Source: Hyphomicrobiales bacterium
GTDB taxonomy: Bacteria > Pseudomonadota > Alphaproteobacteria > Rhizobiales > JAJFHR01
Direction: 5' to 3'
Length of the DNA: 10,940 nt
Assembly (NCBI GenBank): GCA_021775515.1
Contig: JAJFHR010000031.1
Span: forward strand, 1-10,940
Part shown: positions 1-6,970 of the stretch, piece by piece
Layout: each line of letters starts with the position of its first letter
Numbering within the stretch: the first letter of the stretch is position 1
Notes under the pieces: generated by a model
What the model saw: the letters and a program-made list of their open reading frames with translations, nothing else
What the model was told of the DNA's origin: nothing
Database searches by the model: none
Program-made: the position numbers and the translations under genes

Positions 1-1
1 C

Positions 2-109
2 AGGGCCTGTCATTGGGCTGAAACCATCGTCAATGATGGGCAGAAAACTATGCAAGCAGCTGTGCAAAAGGCGAAAGCCCCCCAATTTGTGGGTGAAACA
101 AAAGTTTAG
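2..109 (+). CDS. C-terminal end of an unrecognised reading frame (5' end outside window)
   Basis: An open frame enters from the left edge and stops at the TAG at 107-109, giving 35 residues. The visible tail is hydrophilic and rich in Ala, Gln and Lys, with the look of an amphipathic helix followed by a short charged end (GETKV). I do not recognise a family. It shares its frame with the glycosyltransferase fragment that follows but is separated from it by the stop codon, and it does not resemble the missing part of that enzyme. It may be the true end of a neighbouring gene or a chance frame. It is too short to decide, so confidence is low. Confidence 0.25.
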   Translation, partial: RACHWAETIVNDGQKTMQAAVQKAKAPQFVGETKV

Positions 110-139
110 ATCTGCTGGTGCTTTTGCTACCTAAGACCG

Positions 140-808
140 CATTTCAAAACCCAAATTTTGCGAAAAATTGGCGCCTGGGATCCTCATAATGTTACCGAAG
201 ATGCTGATTTGGGCATCAGACTGCACCGCCTTGGTTTCACCAGTGGTATTATCGGGTCAACCACCGGCGAAGAAGCAGTGGGAGATATGGGGGGTTGGAT
301 AAAACAGCGGTCACGCTGGTTTAAAGGTTGGATGCAAACTTACCTTGTGCATATGCGCCACCCATCCCGTCTTTATCGCGACCTTGGAAGTTTGGGGTTT
401 TTAGGATTTCAAACCGTTGTTGGCGGCATTATTGTCGCGGCATTGCTGCATCCAATCTTTATTCTGTGGACCTTATACAGCCTGCATCAAATAACCATCG
501 GCTCAATTGGCGGTCTGCTCACCGCCCCGGCACTGTTTGCAATAAATATTTTTGTGTTCTTTTCGGGATATTTTTTCAGCATGCTCGCGGGCGCATTTGC
601 CTTAGAGAGGCGAGGAAGACACCGTTTGATTTCTTCCGTTTTTTTGATGCCGTTTTATTGGATGTTGCTTTCAATCGGCGCCTACATAGGCCTGTGGCAA
701 CTGGCATTCAATCCATTTTACTGGGAAAAGACCGATCATGGCCAATCCGGTGGCCGGCAAAATTCCAAACTTACATCCAACATTGCCACCGGGAAAAATA
801 GACGCTGA
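140..808 (+). pseudogene. Truncated GT2-family membrane glycosyltransferase, C-terminal third only
   Basis: The product resembles the end of processive, cellulose-synthase-like family 2 glycosyltransferases, inner-membrane enzymes that build polysaccharides or glycolipids. Visible marks are the TED catalytic-base motif (residues 13-15 counting from a TTG at 158), the QRSRW form of the QxxRW acceptor motif (50-54), an amphipathic stretch (about 55-75) and three or four membrane helices (about 82-107, 122-148, 158-184). Family members usually have 400-700 residues. Here only about 216 follow 158, and likeness can be traced back only to the His-Phe codons at 140-145. The N-terminal helices and the DxD nucleotide-sugar site are absent. 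An in-frame TAG at 107-109 and no good ribosome site before 158 argue against a functional start. The fragment is most likely a deletion or recombination remnant. An assembly join or sequencing error is possible. Confidence 0.75.
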
Positions 809-885
809 GAGTTTTCTCACCTCACCTAACGTCGCCACCGATAGCGAGAGCTAATTACGTTGGACAAGAGTTAGCGCATAATCAA

Positions 886-2259
886 CTATTTCAGCTTGAT
901 GGCGATGACTTTACCGGCGGTGATATCGAGCGGTATCTTTTGCCCGTCCTTTAGTTGAAGGACATATTTTCCTGGTGGCAAAGGAGCGTAACTTCTGGTC
1001 GATCTAACCTTTGCGACCTGCTTGCCGTTAATATCGTAGATACGCACACCATTGACGCCGGCGCCCTTTATGTCGACACCTCCGGCATTAAGTATGGTCG
1101 TTTTACCTTCTTCCAAAATAACATCACGCCAGAAAGTGTCCTCAAACTGAACGTCGAAGCGCCCTGGCACAAGCACGGCTTTGCCACCGGTAGAAACCTT
1201 GGAGACGGAAGCCACCGACTGGCCGGTTTCCTGATCGATGATATCGTGGTTGTACCCGTTCTTTATCTCAAGGATAGCTGGCTTTAAAACTGTCGTTTCG
1301 TTAGGTTTTACTTCCACGCTTTTCCATAGACCATTATCGAATTTCACATTGTAAATTCCTGCCGGCACGGTCTCGATGGTCTTCGTGTAGCTGATATTCG
1401 TAACCTCTTTACCGGTTTCAGCATTAAAAACATCGTGACTTTTGGCTCCGCGAATTTCAAGCCTGCCGGGTGCAAGGTTTGAAAGGTCCACCGTCTCAGT
1501 TTCCTTCACCGGCTCGACCTCGGCCTTTTCCACGGCGGTTGTCATTGAGGCTGACAGTTCCGCAATATCATTTGCGGAAAAATACTCCCCGCGAGCCATT
1601 TTTGCGATGCACTGCAACTGTCTTTTTGTCGTGGCATCAACACCAAAACCTATGGTGTGAATAACCAGATCAACATCAGCTGCGGCAAGTTTTTTAGCCA
1701 GCAGGCACGGATCGCCCTTGCAGGTCTCCTTGCCATCCGAAACAAGTACAATCGTGTGTTTGCCTTCGGTCGGCTTGAGATCATCGGCTGCAAGGCCTAG
1801 CACGTAGGAAATTGGCGTGTAGCCTTGGGCCTTCAGCGGTTTGGCGCTCGAAACCACTGTACTGGCGTTTTTTGAGGCTTTGTCGAAGGGTACAATCAAC
1901 TGGGTATCTTTACAGTTCTTTTTGGTGCGGTGGAACTGGTGACCGTAAGCACGAAAGGAAAGGTTAATCTCGGGGTTGATTTTCCCGATAAACGCCTCTA
2001 CGGCCGACTTTGCACCGGCAATTTTGCGTTCACCTGACGGCAGTTTGCCATTCATTGAGCCGGAAGCATCAAGTATCAGTTCCACATTTAGCGGGGCAGC
2101 CACCGCAAAACCAGAGGAGAGCGCCAGGCCAATTAGGGCGGCGATGGACTTTCGCAGAGGTCGGCCATTTGCCTTGATGCCGATTTCCTCTTCATTTGTT
2201 TCACGTTGTTTTAATACCGCTGCTGCGATGCGTGTTGATAATGGAGAGAAAATTTTCAT
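886..2259 (-). CDS. Exported von Willebrand factor A (VWA) domain protein with three C-terminal repeat modules
   Basis: The 457-residue protein has a hydrophobic export segment at about 38-55 ending in AVAA, so it probably works in the periplasm or at the cell surface. It is followed by a VWA domain (about 57-245). The metal-ion-dependent adhesion site is complete: DASGS at 64-68, Thr148 in GYTPIS and Asp175 in SDGKE, so the fold should bind a divalent ion and a protein ligand. Four cysteines (116, 180, 185, 217) could form disulfides. After an acidic linker come three similar modules (about 266-327, 328-391, 393-457) predicted as beta strands. The ATG start is backed by GAGG seven bases upstream (complement of 2267-2270). 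It leaves an unusual 35-residue extension before the export segment, and I see no ATG, GTG or TTG just before that segment. The ligand is unknown. It converges on the glycosyltransferase remnant. Confidence 0.85.
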   Translation of the reverse strand: MKIFSPLSTRIAAAVLKQRETNEEEIGIKANGRPLRKSIAALIGLALSSGFAVAAPLNVELILDASGSMNGKLPSGERKIAGAKSAVEAFIGKINPEINLSFRAYGHQFHRTKKNCKDTQLIVPFDKASKNASTVVSSAKPLKAQGYTPISYVLGLAADDLKPTEGKHTIVLVSDGKETCKGDPCLLAKKLAAADVDLVIHTIGFGVDATTKRQLQCIAKMARGEYFSANDIAELSASMTTAVEKAEVEPVKETETVDLSNLAPGRLEIRGAKSHDVFNAETGKEVTNISYTKTIETVPAGIYNVKFDNGLWKSVEVKPNETTVLKPAILEIKNGYNHDIIDQETGQSVASVSKVSTGGKAVLVPGRFDVQFEDTFWRDVILEEGKTTILNAGGVDIKGAGVNGVRIYDINGKQVAKVRSTRSYAPLPPGKYVLQLKDGQKIPLDITAGKVIAIKLK

Positions 2260-2425
2260 TCGGTAACCTCACTCATACGAAATGTCACATAAACTGTGTA
2301 CGGAATATACGGTTTTGAACCTGAATATTAGATGAACGAGTTTGCAAGGGGCTTGGGACCTGTTCTGCAGCAATTCGGAAACTTCTTCAGATACCGCCGG
2401 TTTTCAAGCTTTTATTCTATAAATA

Positions 2426-2499
2426 TGGAGCGGGTAGCGGGAATTGAACCCGCGCGTTCAGCTTGGGAAGCTGACAGGCTACCACTACATCATACCCGC
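2426..2499 (-). tRNA. tRNA-Gly (anticodon CCC)
   Basis: Read on the minus strand, the gene begins GCGGGTA and closes with TACCCGC, a perfect seven-base acceptor stem, then discriminator U and an encoded CCA. The anticodon arm has stem TCAGC/GCTGA around a seven-base loop TTCCCAA, giving anticodon CCC, which reads the glycine codon GGG. The D arm contains the AGTGGTAG consensus, and the T arm contains GGTTCAATTCC with paired CGGG/CCCG. Total length is 74 bases including CCA. An AT-rich stretch containing TATAAT lies just upstream, but it ends only four bases before the mature 5' end, so I do not call it as the promoter. No clear terminator follows. Confidence 0.96.
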
Positions 2500-2691
2500 G
2501 ATAATTATAAACTTGCCTCAAGATCAGATAGGTTTCAACCGATTAACCCGCGTGACCAACCCGTTGCTTTTCACCACAAAAAATTGATCGTAATCTGACT
2601 ATTTTTTTTGAGTCTGTTGAATTTTCACAATTTTTAGTGATCACGACTGAATTTTGTAGAATTGATTTATCGCTGTGATAGGTTAGCGCCC

Positions 2692-3696
2692 ATGACAGAA
2701 TCTGCGTATTTCGATCGACCGAATAACGCCCTTTCTCCCAATACCAAGTTCAGTGATCCCAACTGGACTATTAATGGTGAGCAGAGGGCTTTTGTGTCTC
2801 TTAGGCGTCTTGAGACGTTTTGGCTCAACACCGGCACATTGTGCAATATTGAGTGTGTCAATTGCTATATTGAATCGAGCCCGCACAACGACAGGCTTGC
2901 TTATCTTACAGCCAGGGAAGCGGCCAGCTTTTTTGACGAGATTGAAACCATGGGTTTGAAGACACATGAAATTGGCTTCACCGGAGGTGAGCCGTTCATG
3001 AACCCGGAAATTTTACTGATGGTTGAGGATGCGCTTGAGCGCGGCTTTGACGTCCTCATTTTGACCAATGCCATGCGACCGATGCAGCGGCCGAAAATAC
3101 AACAAAAACTGCTCGCACTTAACAGCAAATATGACCGCAAACTCTCTCTAAGAGTAAGCCTGGACCACTACACCGCAAAGCTGCATGAAATTGAGCGCGG
3201 GAGGGATACATGGAAACCTGCCGTTGCCGGGCTCGACTGGCTTAGTGAAAATAATTTCAAAATAACCGTGGCCGGGCGCACTTGCTGGAATGAAGATGAG
3301 GCACACAGCAGGCAGGGTTATAAAAAGCTGTTTGAAGAACGCGGGTACTCAGTCGACCCCAATGATCCTGGAGAACTTGTCCTGTTTCCCGAAATGGATG
3401 AGATGGCCGATGTGCCGGAAATAACCACCGCCTGTTGGGACATTTTGAATGTGTCACCCAACAATGTCATGTGTTCGTCAAGCCGCATGGCTGTCAAACG
3501 CAAAGGTGAGGACAGGCTTTCGGTAGTGCCGTGCACCCTGCTGCCCTATGACAGGGCTTTTGATATGGGCGAAACCCTTGCCTCGGCACTTGCCGCTGAA
3601 GGCGGATCGTTCAAAGACGGGGCGGTTAAACTCAACCATCCCCATTGTTCTAAATTCTGCGTTCTTGGTGGCGGCAAATGTTCGGCTGGAGATTGA
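2692..3696 (+). CDS. Radical SAM protein with cysteine-rich (SPASM/twitch-like) C-terminus, function unassigned
   Basis: This is a 334-residue iron-sulfur enzyme of the radical S-adenosylmethionine superfamily. The CxxxCxxC motif binding the [4Fe-4S] cluster is C51, C55, C58 (CNIECVNC), and the SAM-contacting GGEP motif is at 98-101. Six further cysteines lie in the last third (248, 261, 281, 319, 323, 330), spaced C-x12-C-x19-C-x37-C-x3-C-x6-C. This suggests at least one auxiliary cluster, as in the SPASM and twitch families that modify peptides or mature enzymes. The exact spacing is not one I can match to a named subfamily. I chose the ATG at 2692, with a weak AGG about 11 bases upstream; a TTG at 2662 would add ten residues. 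It stands alone between a divergent tRNA and a convergent dCTP deaminase gene. No precursor peptide or partner is apparent nearby. Confidence 0.88.
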   Translation: MTESAYFDRPNNALSPNTKFSDPNWTINGEQRAFVSLRRLETFWLNTGTLCNIECVNCYIESSPHNDRLAYLTAREAASFFDEIETMGLKTHEIGFTGGEPFMNPEILLMVEDALERGFDVLILTNAMRPMQRPKIQQKLLALNSKYDRKLSLRVSLDHYTAKLHEIERGRDTWKPAVAGLDWLSENNFKITVAGRTCWNEDEAHSRQGYKKLFEERGYSVDPNDPGELVLFPEMDEMADVPEITTACWDILNVSPNNVMCSSSRMAVKRKGEDRLSVVPCTLLPYDRAFDMGETLASALAAEGGSFKDGAVKLNHPHCSKFCVLGGGKCSAGD

Positions 3697-3729
3697 CTTC
3701 AATCGCACTGACCGAGGCTATGCCCATAA

Positions 3730-4842
3730 TCAGGAAGATTTGAAGTGTTTGGACAGTTTGAGACCCTGGGCCTGATAATTTGATCCAATATCCGTACCGT
3801 AGATCACTTCAGGCGTTTGCGTCAGGCGTTCATATACCAACCGCCCGATAATCTGACCATCGTCGAGAACAAAAGGCACATCGTGGCTGCGCACTTCAAG
3901 CACCGCCCGGCTGCCGGTTCCCCCAGCCTGGGAATGGCCAAATCCGGGATCAAAAAAACCGGCATAATGAACCCTGAATTCCCCCACCAAGGGGTTGATC
4001 GGAACCATTTCGGCCGCATGGCTAGGTGGCACATGAACGGCCTCTTTGGAAACAAGTATGTAAAACTGGTCAGGATCGAGAATAAGGCTGGCATCGCCGC
4101 GGTTTATTATCGGCTCCCAGAAGTCATGAATTTCATATTTGCCAATCTGGGACAAGTCTATCAGTCCTGAATGGCGTTTGGCACGATATCCAATCAGGCT
4201 ATTTTTACCCGCCGCCATCAAATCGACGCTCAACGCAATACCGTTGTCGATATCAACGTTACCGGAAAAAACCAGCGTTTGTTCTTTATGCAAAACACGA
4301 AGCTCATCATCACTATGATGACTTATACCTGATCGAAAGCGTATCTGGCTCAAGGTCGAGCCCTCACGCACCAATATGCTGAAAGTTTTGGGGCTAATTT
4401 CAGCATAAAGCGGGCCGTCATACCCGGCAGCAACCGTGTCGAACGATTGCCCGTAATCTGTAATCACCCGGGTAAAGACGTCTAGTCTGCCGGTCGAACT
4501 TTTTGGATTGGCCGCAGCTGAAATTTCAGGGGCAAACTTGAGGCTTTCAATCAACGGCACGATATAAACGCAACCGGTTTCAAGCACCGCACCTTCGCTC
4601 AAACTAATCTGGTGCAGACACAAGGCCCGTAATTTTTCGTCGACGGTATTATTAGGACCTGGCAAAAAGCTTGCCCGCACCCGGTAGGCGATACGTCCCA
4701 GACGTAAATCCAGACTGGCGGGCTGGACCTGGGATTTGGTAACCGGCTCATAAGCGGTAATTCCACCGCTTTTTATTAAAGCCTCAATCTCATGAGCAGG
4801 TAATATCCCGCCACCCGGGCCAGATTTCTGATCAGCATTCAT
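3730..4842 (-). CDS. dcd: dCTP deaminase, two-domain alphaproteobacterial type
   Basis: The enzyme deaminates dCTP to dUTP, feeding dTMP synthesis in the cytoplasm. Its 370 residues contain two copies of the dUTPase-like beta fold, whereas E. coli Dcd has one copy of about 190 residues and forms trimers. Counting from an upstream GTG at 4857, the first copy shows QPASLDLRLG (45-54), the SSxxR signature as KSSTGR (119-124) and the catalytic-type Glu in GPLYAEIS (153). The second copy shows FFDPGFGH (301-308) and AVLEVRSH (318-325) with an equivalent Glu321, followed by the typical DDGQIIGRLVYE strand. It lacks an SSxxR signature. The ATG at 4842 is preferred over the GTG, though neither has a good ribosome site. 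It converges on the radical SAM gene and diverges from apaG. Confidence 0.88.
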   Translation of the reverse strand: MNADQKSGPGGGILPAHEIEALIKSGGITAYEPVTKSQVQPASLDLRLGRIAYRVRASFLPGPNNTVDEKLRALCLHQISLSEGAVLETGCVYIVPLIESLKFAPEISAAANPKSSTGRLDVFTRVITDYGQSFDTVAAGYDGPLYAEISPKTFSILVREGSTLSQIRFRSGISHHSDDELRVLHKEQTLVFSGNVDIDNGIALSVDLMAAGKNSLIGYRAKRHSGLIDLSQIGKYEIHDFWEPIINRGDASLILDPDQFYILVSKEAVHVPPSHAAEMVPINPLVGEFRVHYAGFFDPGFGHSQAGGTGSRAVLEVRSHDVPFVLDDGQIIGRLVYERLTQTPEVIYGTDIGSNYQAQGLKLSKHFKSS

Positions 4843-5019
4843 ACTATTGTCACACACTCAATCGACGGCATATAAACTTGCACTCGTCATGATCACATTA
4901 ATCCGTTAGGGTCCTGATCCGAGGTTATAAACTCATAAATCGGAGTAAGATGGAATGAGTCCCTAGCCTAGACAAGGTCTTTATCTGATTGTAACGGTAT
5001 GGCCAAGCCTTGGGTTCAG

Positions 5020-5051
5020 ATACGGTGGAAAACCACCGGCGCTGGCCGTAT
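5020..5051 (+). promoter_or_regulatory. Overlapping hairpins in the apaG leader
   Basis: The bases 5023-5028 (CGGTGG) and 5033-5038 (CCACCG) form a perfect six-base stem around an AAAA loop. A second inverted pair, ATACGG at 5020-5025 and CCGTAT at 5046-5051, shares bases 5023-5025 with the first, so the two stems exclude each other. The second ends 19 bases before the apaG ATG and 10 before its ribosome site. No U-tract follows, so it is not a simple terminator. A role in translation control or as a protein site is possible but unproven. The region also reads as an in-frame extension of apaG from 4999, which I consider non-coding. Confidence 0.3.
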
Positions 5052-5061
5052 ATTCACAAAC

Positions 5062-5065
5062 AGGA
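5062..5065 (+). promoter_or_regulatory. Ribosome binding site deciding the apaG start
   Basis: AGGA lies five bases before the ATG at 5071. The alternative ATG at 4999, in the same frame, has no Shine-Dalgarno-like bases upstream and would give a protein with a 24-residue extension not expected for ApaG. Confidence 0.6.
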
Positions 5066-5070
5066 TCAAA

Positions 5071-5469
5071 ATGGCGCATTATGATTGTACAACACGGTTG
5101 ATCCGGATAACAGTGGAGCCGCAATATCTGGAGGATGAATCCAATCCGGATGACAGCTATTTTGTTTGGGCCTACACAATTGTCATTGAAAACACTGGGA
5201 AAGAAGTGGTTCAGCTTAAAAATCGCCACTGGGTGATTACTGATGCCCTCGGCCGTGTTCACGAGGTACAAGGTCCCGGGGTGGTCGGTGAACAACCGAT
5301 CCTAAATCCCGGTGATTCTTTCGAATATACCAGCGGCACCCCTTTATCCACAACCACAGGAATAATGGCAGGGTCGTATCAAATGGAAACAAATTTGGGA
5401 GAAAAATTCGATGTTCAGATTCCGGCTTTTTCGCTAGATTGCCCCTATGCTGTCCATAAAGTTCACTGA
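5071..5469 (+). CDS. apaG: ApaG domain protein (Co2+/Mg2+ efflux-associated)
   Basis: This small cytoplasmic protein of 132 residues matches the usual ApaG length of about 125-130 and the single fibronectin III-like beta sandwich of the family. Recognisable landmarks are ITVEPQYLEDES (13-24), VWAYTIVIEN (32-41), the ITDALGRVHEVQGPGVVGEQP block (56-76) with its glycine-rich GPGVVGEQP, FEYTSGTPLSTTTGIMAGSY (84-103) and the terminal FDVQIPAFSLD (113-123). In enterobacteria apaG loss is linked to cobalt resistance and altered Mg2+ efflux, but its biochemical role is not settled. The start at 5071 is set by AGGA five bases upstream. It diverges from dcd across about 230 bases and is followed on the same strand, 48 bases later, by trkH, so the two may share a transcript. 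Confidence 0.93.
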   Translation: MAHYDCTTRLIRITVEPQYLEDESNPDDSYFVWAYTIVIENTGKEVVQLKNRHWVITDALGRVHEVQGPGVVGEQPILNPGDSFEYTSGTPLSTTTGIMAGSYQMETNLGEKFDVQIPAFSLDCPYAVHKVH

Positions 5470-5517
5470 TCATAGCAGGCAGAAACAAAGATGAATTCCG
5501 CACATGGTGGTTGATAG

Positions 5518-6966
5518 GTGTTAGACATCCGGCCCATATTGCTGGTGATTGGTATTCTGCTTACCACCCTTGGCGTTGCCATGTTGTTGCCGGCGGTTGT
5601 TGATCTTAAAAACGACCAGCCCGACTGGGCCATTTTTGCAGTATCTTCAGGTTTAACGCTCTTTGTCGGATCAACGCTGACCATGCTTACCTGGGGGAGA
5701 ACAGGAAACCTCAATATCAAACAGGCGTTCATCTTAACTTCTTTTTCGTGGATTGCGCTCACTGCCTTTGCCGCTATTCCCTTAACATGGAGCGAGCTTA
5801 ATCTAAGTTATACCGATGCGTTTTTCGAAGCCATGTCCGGCCTGACGACGACCGGCGCCACCATTATGACCGATCTGGATCGAACCCCGCCGGGAATTTT
5901 GCTGTGGCGGGCGTTGCTGCAGTGGTTGGGCGGAATTGGGATTATTGTCATGGCGGTGGCTGTGTTACCCATGCTGCAGATCGGCGGTATGCAGTTGTTC
6001 CGAATGGAATCTTCCGATAACTCGGAAAAAATTCTGCCGCGGGCCACGCAGATTGCCGGATCAATTACGCTGTTATATCTGGCCATTTCGGTTCTGTGCA
6101 CAATTGGTTATGTAATCGCCGGCATGAGTTTTTTTGATGCGGTGGCTCATGCCATGACGACAATCGCAACCGGTGGATTTTCGACTTACAACGCGTCAAT
6201 CGGATTTTTTAACAGCGCGGCAGTAGATAGCGTCTCGATTTTGTTCATGATCATCGGCAGCCTGCCATTTGTGCTCTATCTGCATACCTTGCGCGGCAAC
6301 CCCCTGCCGTTGTGGCAGGATTCACAAGTTCGCTGGTTTTTTACACTGGTTATTTCCTTTGTTATCATTGCCTGGGTTTATCAGGTGGTTGTAAACGCAA
6401 ATATCAGCTCACGAGCGTTTCAATTGGCCGCCTTCAATGTTGTATCGGTAATGACAGGCACAGGTTATGCAACCGCTGATTATGGAACCTGGGGACCTTT
6501 TGCCGTGGTGTTTTTCTTTTGCATTATGTTTATTGGCGGTTGTGCCGGGTCAACATCGTGTGGCCTGAAAATTTTCCGCCTACAGGTCATCTTCGAGAAT
6601 GTAAAAGTGCATGTTAACCGCATCATTTATCCCAACGGGGTTTTTGCCGCGCGATACAATAAACGCACCCTGCCTGACAATGTTTCAGCTTCGGTTTTGA
6701 GTTTCCTATTTCTGTTTTTCCTGTGTTTCGGCCTGTTGTCCATTGCGCTCAACCTTACCGGTTTGGATAATCTGACAGCGATTTCCGCCGCCGCCAGCGC
6801 TATGGCCAATGTCGGGCCCGGTCTTGGCCAGATCGTCGGGCCTACCGGCACCTATGATCAGCTTTCCGACGTTGCAAAATGGTTGTTGAGTTTTGGCATG
6901 CTGTTGGGACGGCTGGAATTGTTCACCGTGCTGGTGTTGTTTACACCGGCTTTTTGGCGTGCCTAA
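5518..6966 (+). CDS. trkH: TrkH/KtrB-type potassium uptake channel subunit
   Basis: This integral inner-membrane protein of 482 residues forms the K+-conducting pore of Trk systems. The four pore-loop filter motifs of the superfamily are visible: SGLTTTGAT (107-115), ATGGFSTYN (217-225), MTGTGYATA (312-320) and MANVGPGLG (429-437), each with its conserved glycine. The basic loop after GCAGSTSCGLKIFR (341-354) and the final LGRLELFTVLVLF helix (463-475) are also typical. The length agrees with alphaproteobacterial TrkH. The start is GTG, with GGTGG seven bases upstream. Trk channels normally need a cytosolic NAD-binding TrkA regulator, and no trkA is in the window, so it is presumably elsewhere. 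The stop is only 4 bp from the end of the convergent RND permease gene, with no room for a terminator between them. Confidence 0.93.
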   Translation: MLDIRPILLVIGILLTTLGVAMLLPAVVDLKNDQPDWAIFAVSSGLTLFVGSTLTMLTWGRTGNLNIKQAFILTSFSWIALTAFAAIPLTWSELNLSYTDAFFEAMSGLTTTGATIMTDLDRTPPGILLWRALLQWLGGIGIIVMAVAVLPMLQIGGMQLFRMESSDNSEKILPRATQIAGSITLLYLAISVLCTIGYVIAGMSFFDAVAHAMTTIATGGFSTYNASIGFFNSAAVDSVSILFMIIGSLPFVLYLHTLRGNPLPLWQDSQVRWFFTLVISFVIIAWVYQVVVNANISSRAFQLAAFNVVSVMTGTGYATADYGTWGPFAVVFFFCIMFIGGCAGSTSCGLKIFRLQVIFENVKVHVNRIIYPNGVFAARYNKRTLPDNVSASVLSFLFLFFLCFGLLSIALNLTGLDNLTAISAAASAMANVGPGLGQIVGPTGTYDQLSDVAKWLLSFGMLLGRLELFTVLVLFTPAFWRA

Positions 6967-6970
6967 GTAT

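Noticed and set aside
328..801. 157-residue plus-strand frame inside the glycosyltransferase fragment
   Set aside because: It is an offset frame of the GT2 sequence; the GT2 frame carries the recognisable motifs.
806..819. TGAGA-GTTT-TCTCA inverted repeat after the glycosyltransferase stop, considered as a terminator
   Set aside because: The stem is only five weak base pairs and no T-run follows on either strand.
2426..2450. tRNA-Gly 3' end as an integration (att) site for an island
   Set aside because: No second copy of the tRNA 3' end and no integrase gene occur in the window.
2500..2510. TATAAT just upstream of the tRNA as a -10 box
   Set aside because: It ends four bases before the mature 5' end, too close for a normal transcription start, and no matching -35 lies 16-18 bases upstream.
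2332..2598. An 88-residue plus-strand frame across the tRNA
   Set aside because: It runs antisense through tRNA-Gly, and its ERVAGIEPARSAWEADRLPLHH-like stretch is simply the translated tRNA complement, a common spurious annotation.
2501..2691. Possible precursor peptide gene for the radical SAM enzyme
   Set aside because: No short frame with a ribosome site or a plausible core peptide is present; the stretch is AT-rich leader with a T-run and a GTGATCAC palindrome.
4999..5070. N-terminal extension of ApaG from an upstream ATG
   Set aside because: There is no ribosome site, the extension contains the hairpin region, and ApaG proteins normally begin near the 5071 start.
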